A stretch of DNA of 64,000 nt, from NCBI RefSeq assembly GCF_000003855.2, contig NW_003101672.1, forward strand, positions 1,878,134 through 1,942,133, read 5' to 3'. The first letter of the stretch is position 1, and each line of letters starts with the position of its first letter. The notes below the pieces were generated by a model. That model had not been told where the DNA came from. It made no database searches and was given only the letters and a program-made list of their open reading frames with translations. Made by a program: the position numbers and the translations under genes. Origin of the DNA: Blastomyces gilchristii SLH14081 (taxonomy: Eukaryota; Ascomycota; Eurotiomycetes; Onygenales; Ajellomycetaceae). Of this stretch, positions 48,801 through 59,230 are shown in pieces.

Positions 48801-49276
48801 GGTTCAGCTGTAGGAGCTTCAGGAGCTGGCGGACGATCCTTCTCTCTTTTTTTTTCCTCGGTTCGCAAGAATGCTTTGAGGGTTGTCCTCAGGGCTTTAT
48901 TTGGTTTGCATAGATCGGCGGACAGGGGAGTATGGGCGCAGACCGGGCAACTTTCCGGGAGTGAGGCCTGGCCTATGCAAAATAATTAGACACGAGAACA
49001 AAGAATAGAAAAAAATCATACATGATTCCCAGTCAACGGGTGCTTACAGTATTCGCATATGGCCTGGTCGCAGCATGGAAGGCGGAAGGCATTTATGGCA
49101 AGCTTATTGCAAATCGCACAACGCAGTTTGAAAGGGATCTCATCTTGTGTGAGCGAGCTGCGGCAGGTTCATGTCAGTCTCTCGTTTACGCCTACCAACC
49201 AGCAACGGGGCTCAATCTCGAAGGCCACCCACCTTGCAATTTCCATAAGGCCCGACGCCGGATCAAGCATTGCCAT
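45829..49276 (-). CDS. RING finger protein with RBBP6-like RING and RS/RD tail
   Basis: Six exons (49276-49233, 49157-49048, 48972-48554, 48494-48161, 48088-46990, 46918-45829) encode 1031 residues. The RING near the N-terminus has C28, C31, C43, C44, C49, C52, C60 and C63. Its all-cysteine pattern and the CNKLAINAFRLPCC...ICEYC...CPVC layout resemble the RBBP6 RING, as does the following NKALRTTLKAF helix. No ubiquitin-like DWNN domain or zinc knuckle precedes it. The middle is Asn/Gly/Met-rich, with a GRGRGRGRG box near residue 420. The last 360 residues are RS, RD and RE repeats typical of splicing and 3'-end processing factors. A nuclear E3 ligase linked to RNA processing is inferred. Confidence 0.82.
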
Positions 49277-50607
49277 GTTCAAAGGTTTGAGGCAAGAGGT
49301 GTGCAGCAGACCCGAGCAGGGACAAGCAGGAAGAGAAAAGGCGAGGACAGGATTACGATGGAGTGCTGAGGGGGACCGGATATGTGTCGGAAACCATTCT
49401 GAAGCTAAGGATACAAGGCACGCAGCAAAAGCAGCTCCGGGTGTTAGAGTAGTTGGTGGAAATAGACACAGGACACGGGAGACGGGATACTCGACCGTGA
49501 TTGCTGGTGAGAAGCTGTCTCAGGAGCTGGCGTTGCGACAATCAAGAGCTCATGGCCAAGTGAAGAAGTCCATTAGAGGTTATCCTTGGGGAAAAAAAAT
49601 TTCCCGAATCAGGCCCGGATTAAATAATTGTCCGGCGCCGGCTTCCACCAAATATTCTACGACAAATGGAGATGGTTTATATTAGGTATTATTATTTTTA
49701 TTCCTCATGTGAGAGCTGGTTTTTAATGTCATTTCTGATGTACCAAAGCACTTTTCTTTTCTCAGACATTTTATTCTCGTAGCGCATCAGTGTGTTGTGG
49801 TGTTTGTATCACGTTGAGCGAGCTTCCAAGCCACAGTCCGTTTCTCAATAATACAGCGTAATAGTTGGGCGCGGCTCGTGGGCTTAAAAACACAATTAAC
49901 AAATGTAACTTATGTAGTTATCATCACCTCAGCCATGTAAGCAGCAAAGAGGTGACTAACAGGAGGTTTCTTGAGATATATTATTGCTTTACATGATGGA
50001 GGCATCCCCAGAAAGGTTGAAGTGTGGCAGTGCTAGGTATCAAGTGCTCTCACAAACATGATAAATATTGAATTTTCATTGATAAAGCACCAAGTAAAAG
50101 AAATAAAAATAAACTACTTCATAGTTGTAGGTAGTATGGAGAGTCTTCCCACGAATTTTAATTAATTATTTAATATTATTGTTGAATTGTTGCGTTGCTA
50201 TTTCCATGTTATCATAATATACCTTTTTTAAGCGGGTGCCAGGGAAAAACAGAAACCTTGAGTTTTTCTGTGGTTGGTGGGGGGCGAAGGAGCAAAGGCG
50301 CGTCGCAAAAGGGATAAAAGGCTTTCGTGCGCCCGCCGCGGGACAAATACAAAATATCTCGCCTACTTTCCTCTTGCCTGGACAAATCCTGTGGAAGAAG
50401 CGGTGGCAATAAGCCCCAGTTGTTGCGTCGCTACGCAACCCGTCGCCCTCCCTCTCGTCACTGTTGCCACGCCCTCATTTGGTACCGCCCACATCCCGGA
50501 CAAGCATTCTTCCACTCCACTGGGGGTTCCAAGCTTTAAAATTCAGCTTATCTTAATTCAGCTAGCCTACTTCCTCTCATTGCTGCCTTGGCGGCCTACT
50601 TTATATC

Positions 50608-50615
50608 TCACGTGA
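50608..50615. promoter_or_regulatory. TCACGTGA palindrome upstream of BUR6
   Basis: Perfect palindrome extended by partly symmetric AT flanks. It lies about 550 bp upstream of BUR6 and 1.3 kb upstream of the RING gene. Confidence 0.45.
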
Positions 50616-50919
50616 TATAAATATCAATATAGGCGCGAGAAAGAAGGGTGATACTGGCATACAATAAATAAATAATCCACCGGGCACGCTTCACTAACAG
50701 CCTGCATTATCCGTTGTCGCTCCTAGACAAGCAGGTCGATACCGGGCGAGGTTACGCGATTATATCAGTTGCATACATATACATCTGGCCCTGCTGAGAG
50801 GCGAGCATTCCGTCTGGGCTGGCTTGCACCCAGCCAATCTCGGCCATACAAACCTTGAAGATCTACCCTGGGTGCTGAAACATAAATAATATACACTGCC
50901 AGGTAAGGTGTTTATGTGC

Positions 50920-50920
<1 letters not shown>

Positions 50921-50957
<37 letters not shown>
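50921..50957 (+). repeat. T37 tract upstream of BUR6
   Basis: An uninterrupted 37-base T run about 200 nt before the BUR6 start codon. In yeast, poly(dA:dT) runs at this distance deplete nucleosomes. It may alternatively lie in the 5' UTR. Confidence 0.85.
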
Positions 50958-51158
50958 CCAAAATCTTATGCTTTCCCGTTCTTCCCTGTTCCTTTTCGCG
51001 TCTCTCTTTTCCGGGCTTCTCAGCACTATACAGCGCCTAAGCTACATACCGCGTCATACCAAGGTATGCGCGAGTGTTTCCTAGTGCTCCAGAAAAGCTA
51101 CCCACTCACAGAGTCCGTCCAAGTTTTGTATATTCTATATCCAAGCCTGCTGACACCT

Positions 51159-52017
51159 ATGACCCCAGCGATGACAGACCCGGATAATTCGTACAGACCC
51201 CGATCCCCAGACTTTTCTGGCTTCCCTGGGTCCCTCCAGCTTCCCCCCAGTCCCTACGGACAGACCCCTTACCCCATCAACAGCCCCCTAGCCCACAGAG
51301 CTTCATACGACGCGTCTCCGTTCTTCAGCCCACAAGCCCACCAGCCCCAGCCGCAACTTCAACGGCCTACCCACCAACAGTATATCCCGCAACCTCTCGA
51401 TTCGAACTACCCCCCACATATCATGCCCCCACAAACAAGATCGCGGGCCGCTGCTGCCCTGCAGCAGCAACCCATGGAGTGGCATGCGGCGCCTAAGTCA
51501 CCACCACCAGAGAGCCAGCCAACGAAAATGAGAGGATCAGTGCCATCACAAGCTTCAGGGGGCATTGAGGTTAGAACGAAGTTTCCAGTTGCAAGGATCA
51601 AGCGCATCATGCAGGCTGACGAGGATGTGGGGAAAGTTGCCCAAGTGACTCCAATTGCTGTTTGTATGTCTCTCCCTATCCGTCCTCTTTCTATCCCTAC
51701 CTGTTTCTCCTGCACGTGGACATAGCTGACATTATTCTGGAAAAATAACAGCCAAAGCGCTCGAGTTATTCATGATATCCCTCGTCACGAAAGCGGCGCA
51801 AGAAGCGCGGGCACGGTCTTCGAAGCGAGTGACGGCAGCCCATCTCAAAGAAGCCATCAGCAAGGACGAGGTTTTGGATTTTCTCGCGGACATCATTTCC
51901 AAAGTTCCCGATCATCCTGCTAACAGCAAGAAGGATGATGATGGAAGCGATCATAACGACGGGCGTAGGAGGAAAGGCGGCGGCCGTCGAAAGAAAGAAG
52001 ACCACGATGATTTCTAG
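51159..52017 (+). CDS. BUR6: NC2 alpha (Bur6/DRAP1) histone-fold transcription regulator
   Basis: Two exons (51159-51663 and 51752-52017) encode 256 residues, or 252 if translation starts at the second ATG at 51,171. The first 135 or so residues are Pro/Gln/Ser-rich and disordered, an extension compared with yeast Bur6. The histone fold (about 141-217) is highly conserved: [43 protein letters not shown] and [14 protein letters not shown]. The tail is Lys/Arg/Asp-rich. NC2 alpha pairs with NC2 beta (Ncb2) on TBP-DNA, blocks TFIIA/TFIIB and tunes RNA polymerase II start. The intron interrupts the fold after TPIAV. A T40 tract starts 15 nt after the stop. Confidence 0.93.
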
Positions 52018-52028
52018 CGGCGAGACTT

Positions 52029-52071
<43 letters not shown>

Positions 52072-52718
52072 CTTTTTCTCACCTACTTCCTTACCTGAAT
52101 CTTTTCTATTTTTCCCGGTGCCTTGCGTGTAGCATTATTGGGGATTGGGGCGTTCATTGGGATTATTTAGGGCTTTTTTCTCTCTCTTCTCCTCGGTTAG
52201 TTGAAGGGCCATGAATCGTGATATTGCTTTTTTGTTGTTTGTAGCAGAATTAGGCGTTATATTTTATATATCCAGGTACAACTGGTGATTAGCATTCCTC
52301 CCAGAGGAAGGAATCTCGGGAGTATTTTGGTTGTTTGTTATTTTAGTCTCTTTTTTTTCCGCGCTTGGGTGGGGTGGGTAAATTATTGCGAGTTGCCATA
52401 ACCCGCCATAATAAATCATCCAAACTCCTAACTCGGGCTGGAATAGGCCGGCGCTTGTTCTTCGCCTATTTACCGCACTAGTTAAGCGCGAGGTTCCAGC
52501 CGCGGCAGCCACTTAAGCCCCTTGTTCAACGCCATCCGTGATTCAGGCCCAGATCTTGTCTCCAGAAGACCAAAGACTGTTGCGGGAAGATAATTTCAAA
52601 ATAAATTAATACAAAAGAAGACTCTTGGGCGCCGCACACAGAGGATCCCGTATCATTCACAGCTTCTCTCCTTTTCAATCCCCCAGCGAATAATATGCTC
52701 TCGATTACGGACTGAACC
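52018..52718. other. BUR6 3' flank and FHIP upstream region
   Basis: Starts with the T40 tract (52,032-52,071). No gene is recognised in the remaining 650 bp. Confidence 0.5.
52032..52071 (+). repeat. T40 tract in the BUR6 3' flank
   Basis: A 40-base T run beginning 15 nt after the stop codon. It would be a long U tract if it is in the 3' UTR. Confidence 0.85.
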
Positions 52719-55644
52719 ATGGACTTTGTAGGTTCCTTACCCTGATAACCTTCCAAGTTTAAGTCCACTGACCAATTCATTCAACAGTGGTCTCGTCTGA
52801 TCGGGGGTTCTGGTCTCTCGTCATCAAGGGTCCTTCGGGGCAACTCCGCTGCTGAGCGCGTAGCAACATTTAAACATACGTGCAATACCCTCGATGTAAG
52901 AAGATAGACAAATACCTACGCCCATTCCCCGCCGACGACATCTTAATTTAAGAAGAATAAATCCATTGAGGCCCATGACAATTGAAGACACTAACACATG
53001 ATTTCGTCATCTTTCTATTAGCAAATATGGCGTACAGCGCCTACCACCTCTGGCGAAGCTGCTTCCATTCTTCAAGTCAGAAATTGCCTTGAACGCCTCA
53101 ATTCAGTCCTTAACGACGAGTCTCGTGGCCCCGCGCCTCATCCCTGTCATACCTTTGCTGCCACTTCTCAGGTTTACCTAACCGTCACGAAACTGGCACT
53201 GTCCTCGTGTGATCCTGGCGTCATCTCAAACGCCGCAGTCCTTTTCAATACATTGATTGATGCCGAGGTTGACGGCATTGTTGATAATCGGGTATTTGCC
53301 AGGGCGCTAGTCGACCTGGTTCGCAGAGCGGGCTCTGCTGGCGAGGAAGGGGAAGGGAGGCTTGTGGAGCTGCTGTTTGGAGTCGCGAACAATATTCGGT
53401 TACGCCCTGCTATTCTTCCTGCGTGGTTTTTCCCAAAGGAACACGGCAATCAGGGACCTGAGCCGGTGGAGACTGGGAAGGAGTTTGCGGGTGCAACGCG
53501 AAAGGACGATTTCCCGTTCTTCTATTTGTTAATCGACTATGTTCATCATGAAGGAAGATCGGGCGATTTCGCCCGAACGGGCCTGCTGTATATCATTGAG
53601 ACGGCATCGCGGTCAAAGGAGCTCGAGCGATGGCTGATTGAAAGCGACCTTGCAACGCTAATGGCCACGGGTTTAGGGGCGCTTTATAGCCAATTGAATA
53701 GGTCCGTACTTACAAAAATTACTCCTGCTTGTGATATCACTGAATACCTGGCTTATATCATAGTTAACATAGAAAGCTTCTTTTCTTGAAGGATGACGAG
53801 AGCATCCCTCATATCGTCGCTCTGTCCGATTATGCTCCGGTGGAGACGGCAGCTCGCCCCAAGCTCGGGGCACACATGGATGCATTTCTTTCTTACTTGT
53901 TATTCTGGCAGGATACCATCGATCATTGTAAATCTGCTGAGGTTAACGACACACTGCTGGATCATTTTCAGGTCCTGTTTCTTCAACAGCTTCTGTATGC
54001 ATTGACCCCCAGGACTACAAACGTCGATAGTTTTTTGCTGTCAACTGACCGCGATATAGTTATCCATCTCTTTTGGAGTCATCGGATGTTGATGGCGGCT
54101 CCACTTCCGCTGTTATTACCTACCTTTGCCGCATCTTGGAATCGATTGACCAGCCCGATCTAGTCCATCGAATTTTGCATTTTCTCCTAGCTTCATCCAC
54201 GGGGAGTGAACCCGCTGCACAAATTCCGAAGCAGAAGTTACGAATGTCACTCAGCCGCCGCAAATCTCTTGATCTCCTAGCTTCGTTCGCGGAGGCTGCT
54301 GCAAAGCCATCGCCAGAACTTTTCAACTTGGTCGACCTTGTGTTGATGAGTATTAGATCGAAGAATCCCCCAACGGTAGTGGCTACCTTCCAGCTTATGA
54401 CTGTGATTTTTCAACGGCATCATATATTTGCAAGCTCCTTGATCAAAACAGTTGAACCTCCTGAGACGTCTATGTGCATCAGGCCTATTGGCGCACTTAA
54501 TGCAGAATTACAACACTTAGTTAGCTTGGCAAGATCAGTCATTGAAGACCCTTATTTGGATCAGTCATATCAAAATTATCTTCTCGATGCATCCGCAATT
54601 TTGGACCAACGAACCCCTATTATGGCTCTGGTTGGAGGGAAACCTACCCACTCCGCTCTGGATTCGCCCTTGCTTCTGCACACTACTGATGACATATTAC
54701 GGGGAATGATCTCCAGGCTGGAGTCGTTTTTCACGAATAGCGTCGTGATGAATCTAGCCTTAACAGAGGCTATTACAAGTTTGGCATCTTCAAACTACAT
54801 ATCCTTGGATGGATGGCTCCTCGTCGAGCCTCGGAATTACGAATATGACACCGCGAGTCGGACCTGCGCAGATGCAGATGCGGAGGCCGATCACGCAAAC
54901 AAATTCAGCCTAGCATTCGATCACCCATCTTTTCCTCCGTCGTCGGTACCATTGGTGCCGCACACTATCCAAAAATTGGTTCGCCGAGTCGAACAATGGC
55001 GATCGGATATATCCGATTTTAACATCCTCGTCGCAGCCCGCAGACATCTCCTCCGTTCCGGCGATGATGTGGGTGGCATTGACGGACAACCTGGGGTTAA
55101 ATCATCTGATTCTTCCAACCGACCATCAGCGGACCGCCAGGGTCACCAACACCCGGCCAAAGTTGGCCATCGTTCCGATTCTCCGCGAGGTCGCAAGACA
55201 ACACTTCTTGAACAGACGACTGATTCTTCGCCGCCGCGCTCGTTTGTAACTTCTGGGTCCAGATCATTGTTTAGCTCCCCCCTCCGCGATAACCCTCAGA
55301 AGCAAGCACCCTCGCGACCAGAATCAGCAACTCGCTCTTCGATAGCGGCAGACGAGCTCCGAAGACGACTTGCGACGCATATCAAAGTCGACCTGTCGGA
55401 TGATTCCTCTTCTGACCAAGGCACAACTTCTGAAACTGACACGTCGACAACGTCTTTGCCCGATCATCCTGGCGATGATGACTTGGGATCCGGATCGGGA
55501 TCTGGGAGCGCTTCTCGATCTAATAATGTAACGCTTGGACACATTCTCACCAACACCATCATCCTCTATGAGTTTATTCTTGAGTTAGTTGCCCTAGTGC
55601 AGGTTCGGGCAACGCTGTTCCAGGAAGTCAAGTTCGAGCGGTGA
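52719..55644 (+). CDS. fhipA: FHIP-type Hook-interacting protein (RAI16-like)
   Basis: Five exons (52719-52727, 52788-52895, 53022-53705, 53792-53994, 54060-55644) encode 862 residues. The 9-nt first exon gives MDF and splices to WSRLIGGSG, the usual start of this family. A RAI16-like domain covers about residues 60-480: KLALSSCDPGVISNAAVLFN, DFPFFYLLIDYVHHEGRSGDFARTG, HFQVLFLQQLLYPSLLESSD and SLARSVIEDPYLDQSYQNYL. The C-terminal 250 residues are Ser/Asp/Arg-rich, ending in a conserved short helix (GHILTNTIILYEFILELVAL). In Aspergillus nidulans FhipA works with FtsA and HookA to link dynein to early endosomes. The donor of intron 3 (TCC|GTACTT) was chosen by frame and could be off by one codon. 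Confidence 0.85.
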
Positions 55645-56007
55645 GCGCAACTTTTTTGACCTTTGCAAAAATTTACTTTATTGTACGTACCTGAATGGAT
55701 GTTGCTACGGAATATTTTGTCGTGCAAGTGTAACTGGAAGAAATTTATCGATTGCATACACGCGCCCCGTTGATATGTACTTCTGTTTCTTGATCTGTCA
55801 ACGATATATATAGAGATACATGGGGTACTTTTTGGGATAAAGGGATAGTTTTGTGCACCCGCCCCCCAAATGAATAGAAATAATTGGTTCTTCACGCTAC
55901 CAAGTTGCCCACAGATAGTTATGTAATTCAATATTCGCCGCTCATCCTTGTACGCCGCTCGTGTGGTCGTGTTTGTCCGATGAACGGTTATTTTTCCATT
56001 GTGACAG
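55645..56007. other. Convergent 3' flanks of FHIP and ABC transporter genes
   Basis: No gene is seen in this 363-bp gap. Confidence 0.5.
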
Positions 56008-58473
56008 TCAGACACCCGGCTTTGCCTCCTTTAAATCAACGAACTGGTTTCGCCACAGAGTAGCGTATCTCCCTCCCTTTTCCAGCAGCTCATGATGAGT
56101 CCCTCTCTCAACTATCGTACCCTCTTGCAGCACGAGTATCTGGTTCGCGCCGCCAATAGTGGACAGGCGATGGGCTATTACGAAGGTGGTTCTCTTCCTG
56201 CTTAGCTTCTTCAGTGCGCCCTGAATTTCAGATTCTGTCTCCGTATCCACAGCGCTGGTCGCTTCGTCTAAGATCAGGATTGGCGGATCTTTCAAGAACA
56301 CTCTCGCAATCGCCAACCGTTGCAGCTCACCTCCTGACAGCTTGACACCTTGTTCTCCGACCCGGGTGTCGTAGCCGTCCGAGAAAGTGAGGATATTGTC
56401 ATGGATGGCGGCCGCTCGGCAAGCGTTGTAAACCTCTTCGTCGGAGGCCGAAGGTCTGGCATATCTGAGATTTTCCATGATTGAGGTATTGAACAGGAGA
56501 GGGTCCTGGGGAACCACCCCGATGACGTTTCGCAGTGATCTCTGAGTTACATCGCGGATATCACGGCCGTCGATCTTGATGCAGCCGGAATTGACATCGT
56601 AAAAGCGGAGCAGAAGCTTCATGAGCGATGACTTACCTGCCCCAGTACTGCCCACTAGCGCGATCGTCTCTCCAGGCGCAGCGGAGAGTGTGACATCCCG
56701 AATTGCAGTTCGCTTAGAGTCATAAGTGAAATTGACGTCCTTGAACTCGACGGTGCCCTCGACTGGGCCAAGGTCCGGAGCTCCCTCCCTGTCCGCAACG
56801 GTGGGCTGGGTCGTGAGCAAGTCCAGCAACCGCTCTGCGTCGAGGAGGTCTGACATGAGGTATCGGTATTCATGCGAGAGAAACTTGATGGGCCAGACGA
56901 GGAACTCCCAGTACTGAATCAGGAAGACGAAGTCTCCCGGAGAGGCACGTCCCTCATAGACTTCATGGCCGACAAGGCACGCAAGTATGAAAAATGTTGT
57001 GGGCATCATCGCCTCTGTGAGCGCTTTGATGTAGGCATCCCGCCTTGACCAGTCCTTCTGTGCCACGAGATGTCCGTCCACAGCACAACCGAACTTAAAC
57101 CTCTCGTGGTCAAACATGCTGAACAACGACACCGTCTGCCAGCCCTGCACAGCCTGGTGCATGACCCGAGCCTCCAGTCTCTGTGCCTTGTTCATGCGCC
57201 GTCGGTTATCAATGTTCCAGCTGGATGTTACAACCTCGAGTAAAAGAAACATGAGCGAGGCAAAGAGCATGCAAATGGCCACGGCTGAGTTAAACTTAAG
57301 GTACAGAAAGACAAACGCAATGAACATGTCGATGATCGTGGGAAGAATCTCTAAGATCGCCGTCTCAAGGACCCTCGTTAGCGCACCCCCTTGCTCGATG
57401 GCCTTCATGACTTCTGCAGAGTCTCTGTCGGAGTGGAACTCCATCGCTAAACTCATGACGTAGTTGAAGGCAGAGTTCGTGAGCTGTCGGTATGAAAATT
57501 GATCGATTGGGATTTTTGCGAGCGATTCAATAAGGCCCACCCCAGAGTCGCCATGCAACAGGCTCAACATCAGATAGACTGCTAGATCAGCGTACGGCAA
57601 CTCCCGTTCGAAAAGTTTGTCAGTAACGATTCCCAGCTGGCGGGGAACGAGTATGTTCAGGAAACGGCTGGCGATCAGACACAACACGCAGATAAGAAGG
57701 CATCCCTGGATTTTAATGTCCTTCTTGGGCACCAGGCATGGCAGAAACACTTTAAAGTTGTTGAGATAGGTTATCCAGTTCCCTCTCTTGCGGAGCTGGC
57801 TGGCCCACGAGTCCTTGCGGCCATGCTCTTCATCGCCATAGTCTTCATCTGAATTCCAACCGTCGTCGTCTTCGTTGAGAAAAGAATCTGCCCCGCTCGT
57901 AGATTGAGAGGATACTGATTCGGCGCCGTAGGAAGATTGACCTAACGCAGGGTCGCCCGTCGCGTGGTTGAGTAGGGGCGCAGTGTCCTCCCCTTGGTCA
58001 AAATTCCTCTTGTGGCTAGCAATACAGTCCACGAAGAGGCTCGCAGCGATGAGCACTCGAATCGAGGCGATAGCTAATAGCGCGGTGTGCCCGACGGCCG
58101 CATCGTGATAAACCACATTCAGGACCAGGAGGGGAATGGCAAACCCGACGGTGATTAAGGTAAGACCGAGGGTTTCAGCAATGAGAAAAGTCTTTCGCAG
58201 GGCCGCAATCCAAGCAAAGGCGAAGAATGCCGCCGAAACTAGTCGGTCTGCACTGGTCTGATCGCGGTAGAGAAAAACAAGCACTATCTCCGCAACGTAA
58301 GATGTAGCGATAAGAGCTCGCGCAGCAAACCGGACGGCCGTTTTGCCCAATGCTAGTGATCTCTGAGGTGATTTTTGGCCATAATTGAAAAGAAAAGATC
58401 CGAAGATAAAGAGGAGTACTATCGCTGTGGATATTACATATAGCCCGTTGAGAACTCTTGAAATATAGATCAT
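56008..58473 (-). CDS. hmt1: HMT1/ABCB6-type ABC transporter
   Basis: One uninterrupted exon of 821 residues. The start is the ATG at 58,473; the frame stays open a few codons upstream without another ATG. It has an N-terminal membrane part of about five helices with an acidic Asp/Glu linker (NEDDDGWNSDEDYGDEEHG), then a half-type transmembrane domain and one nucleotide-binding domain: Walker A GSTGAGKSS, Q-loop VVPQDPLLFN, signature LSGGELQR, Walker B ILILDEATSA and H-loop IAHRLST. The extra N-terminal part plus a single NBD defines the heavy-metal-tolerance group. Schizosaccharomyces pombe Hmt1 pumps phytochelatin or glutathione-bound metal into the vacuole. A vacuolar thiol-conjugate role is inferred. 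Two AP-1/Gcn4-type sites lie about 160-180 nt upstream. Confidence 0.88.
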   Translation of the reverse strand: MIYISRVLNGLYVISTAIVLLFIFGSFLFNYGQKSPQRSLALGKTAVRFAARALIATSYVAEIVLVFLYRDQTSADRLVSAAFFAFAWIAALRKTFLIAETLGLTLITVGFAIPLLVLNVVYHDAAVGHTALLAIASIRVLIAASLFVDCIASHKRNFDQGEDTAPLLNHATGDPALGQSSYGAESVSSQSTSGADSFLNEDDDGWNSDEDYGDEEHGRKDSWASQLRKRGNWITYLNNFKVFLPCLVPKKDIKIQGCLLICVLCLIASRFLNILVPRQLGIVTDKLFERELPYADLAVYLMLSLLHGDSGVGLIESLAKIPIDQFSYRQLTNSAFNYVMSLAMEFHSDRDSAEVMKAIEQGGALTRVLETAILEILPTIIDMFIAFVFLYLKFNSAVAICMLFASLMFLLLEVVTSSWNIDNRRRMNKAQRLEARVMHQAVQGWQTVSLFSMFDHERFKFGCAVDGHLVAQKDWSRRDAYIKALTEAMMPTTFFILACLVGHEVYEGRASPGDFVFLIQYWEFLVWPIKFLSHEYRYLMSDLLDAERLLDLLTTQPTVADREGAPDLGPVEGTVEFKDVNFTYDSKRTAIRDVTLSAAPGETIALVGSTGAGKSSLMKLLLRFYDVNSGCIKIDGRDIRDVTQRSLRNVIGVVPQDPLLFNTSIMENLRYARPSASDEEVYNACRAAAIHDNILTFSDGYDTRVGEQGVKLSGGELQRLAIARVFLKDPPILILDEATSAVDTETESEIQGALKKLSRKRTTFVIAHRLSTIGGANQILVLQEGTIVERGTHHELLEKGGRYATLWRNQFVDLKEAKPGV

Positions 58474-59230
58474 AGTGGCAACGCTCAATGCCCGCACTAG
58501 CTAGCCACTGAAGTGTTGGCTCTCAGCCGCTCATCAGGTGAAAACATCGAACTATATATTTATCTCCCCCCTCTTCAAATCTAGTTGCTTAGATGCATGT
58601 GGCTAATAACATGCTCCGAATTTTCACGAACTCTGAGTCATGATGACTCAACTCATTGTTACACCGCAAAACTGCGGACTTGAGAAGCTTTCGTCATGTA
58701 TACTCCGTATCACAGCTTGAAAAGCCGATAGATATCCTGGTGAGTGAAGTGCCTTCAATATAAGTTCAAACAACACATTCGTGACCGACGTTTCCTCTCT
58801 GGTTCAAATGATCAATTTGCGAATTGACGTGCAGTGAGAGTCCATTCTGTCAACGCATAGAATGTATGTAGGGAAAAGTTACATGCTCTTTACCTGAACA
58901 TTCAGCAACAGCAGCCCACTTCCTGGAAACGTTGTTGAGGCTGCTTGCAGGGGAATTGGAGCTCATGAGTTCGATTCGAGACACACCGATGATCATTCAT
59001 TTATATTCCAGCTGATGTGTAAGCCGGAGGAGAGGGGATCGGATATTGAATTGAGGTCTTAATAAGGTTCATTTAGTCCGCGTATTCATCGGCGATGTTG
59101 GGTTCTAGGGGGTCAGGTTGATAGCGCTGAATATATTTATATGTACAGCAAATTTGTTTGCTACCTGTCTCCGTTTCCCTTCTCTTAAATCGAAATCATC
59201 TCTCTAGCTTATTCTTCGTACAGTGTTCTC
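58474..59230. promoter_or_regulatory. ABC transporter promoter region
   Basis: No gene is seen. The main feature is the paired bZIP site near 58,640. The right half leads into the oxidoreductase pseudogene. Confidence 0.5.
58634..58650. promoter_or_regulatory. Paired TGAGTCA / TGACTCA bZIP sites
   Basis: Two complete AP-1/Gcn4-type heptamers separated by TGA form a near-palindrome of 17 bp, about 160-180 nt upstream of the transporter start. Such sites bind Gcn4/CpcA and, in many fungi, AP-1-like stress regulators. Confidence 0.6.

Larger units (their letters stand above)
49277..51158. promoter_or_regulatory. Divergent upstream region of the RING and BUR6 genes
   Basis: About 1.9 kb separates the two start codons. 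A plus-strand frame at 49,059-49,685 overlaps the RING gene antisense and has no domain. The region has a TCACGTGA palindrome inside a TATATCTCACGTGATATA context (about 50,602-50,619) and a T37 tract at 50,921-50,957 before BUR6. No other gene is seen. Confidence 0.5.

Noticed and set aside
49059..49685. Plus-strand frame of 208 codons overlapping the RING gene start
   Set aside because: It runs antisense to the RING exons and continues into promoter sequence with no domain or splice context.
56655..57463. Open frames overlapping the ABC transporter
   Set aside because: Alternative-frame and antisense shadows of the transporter exon without domain signal.
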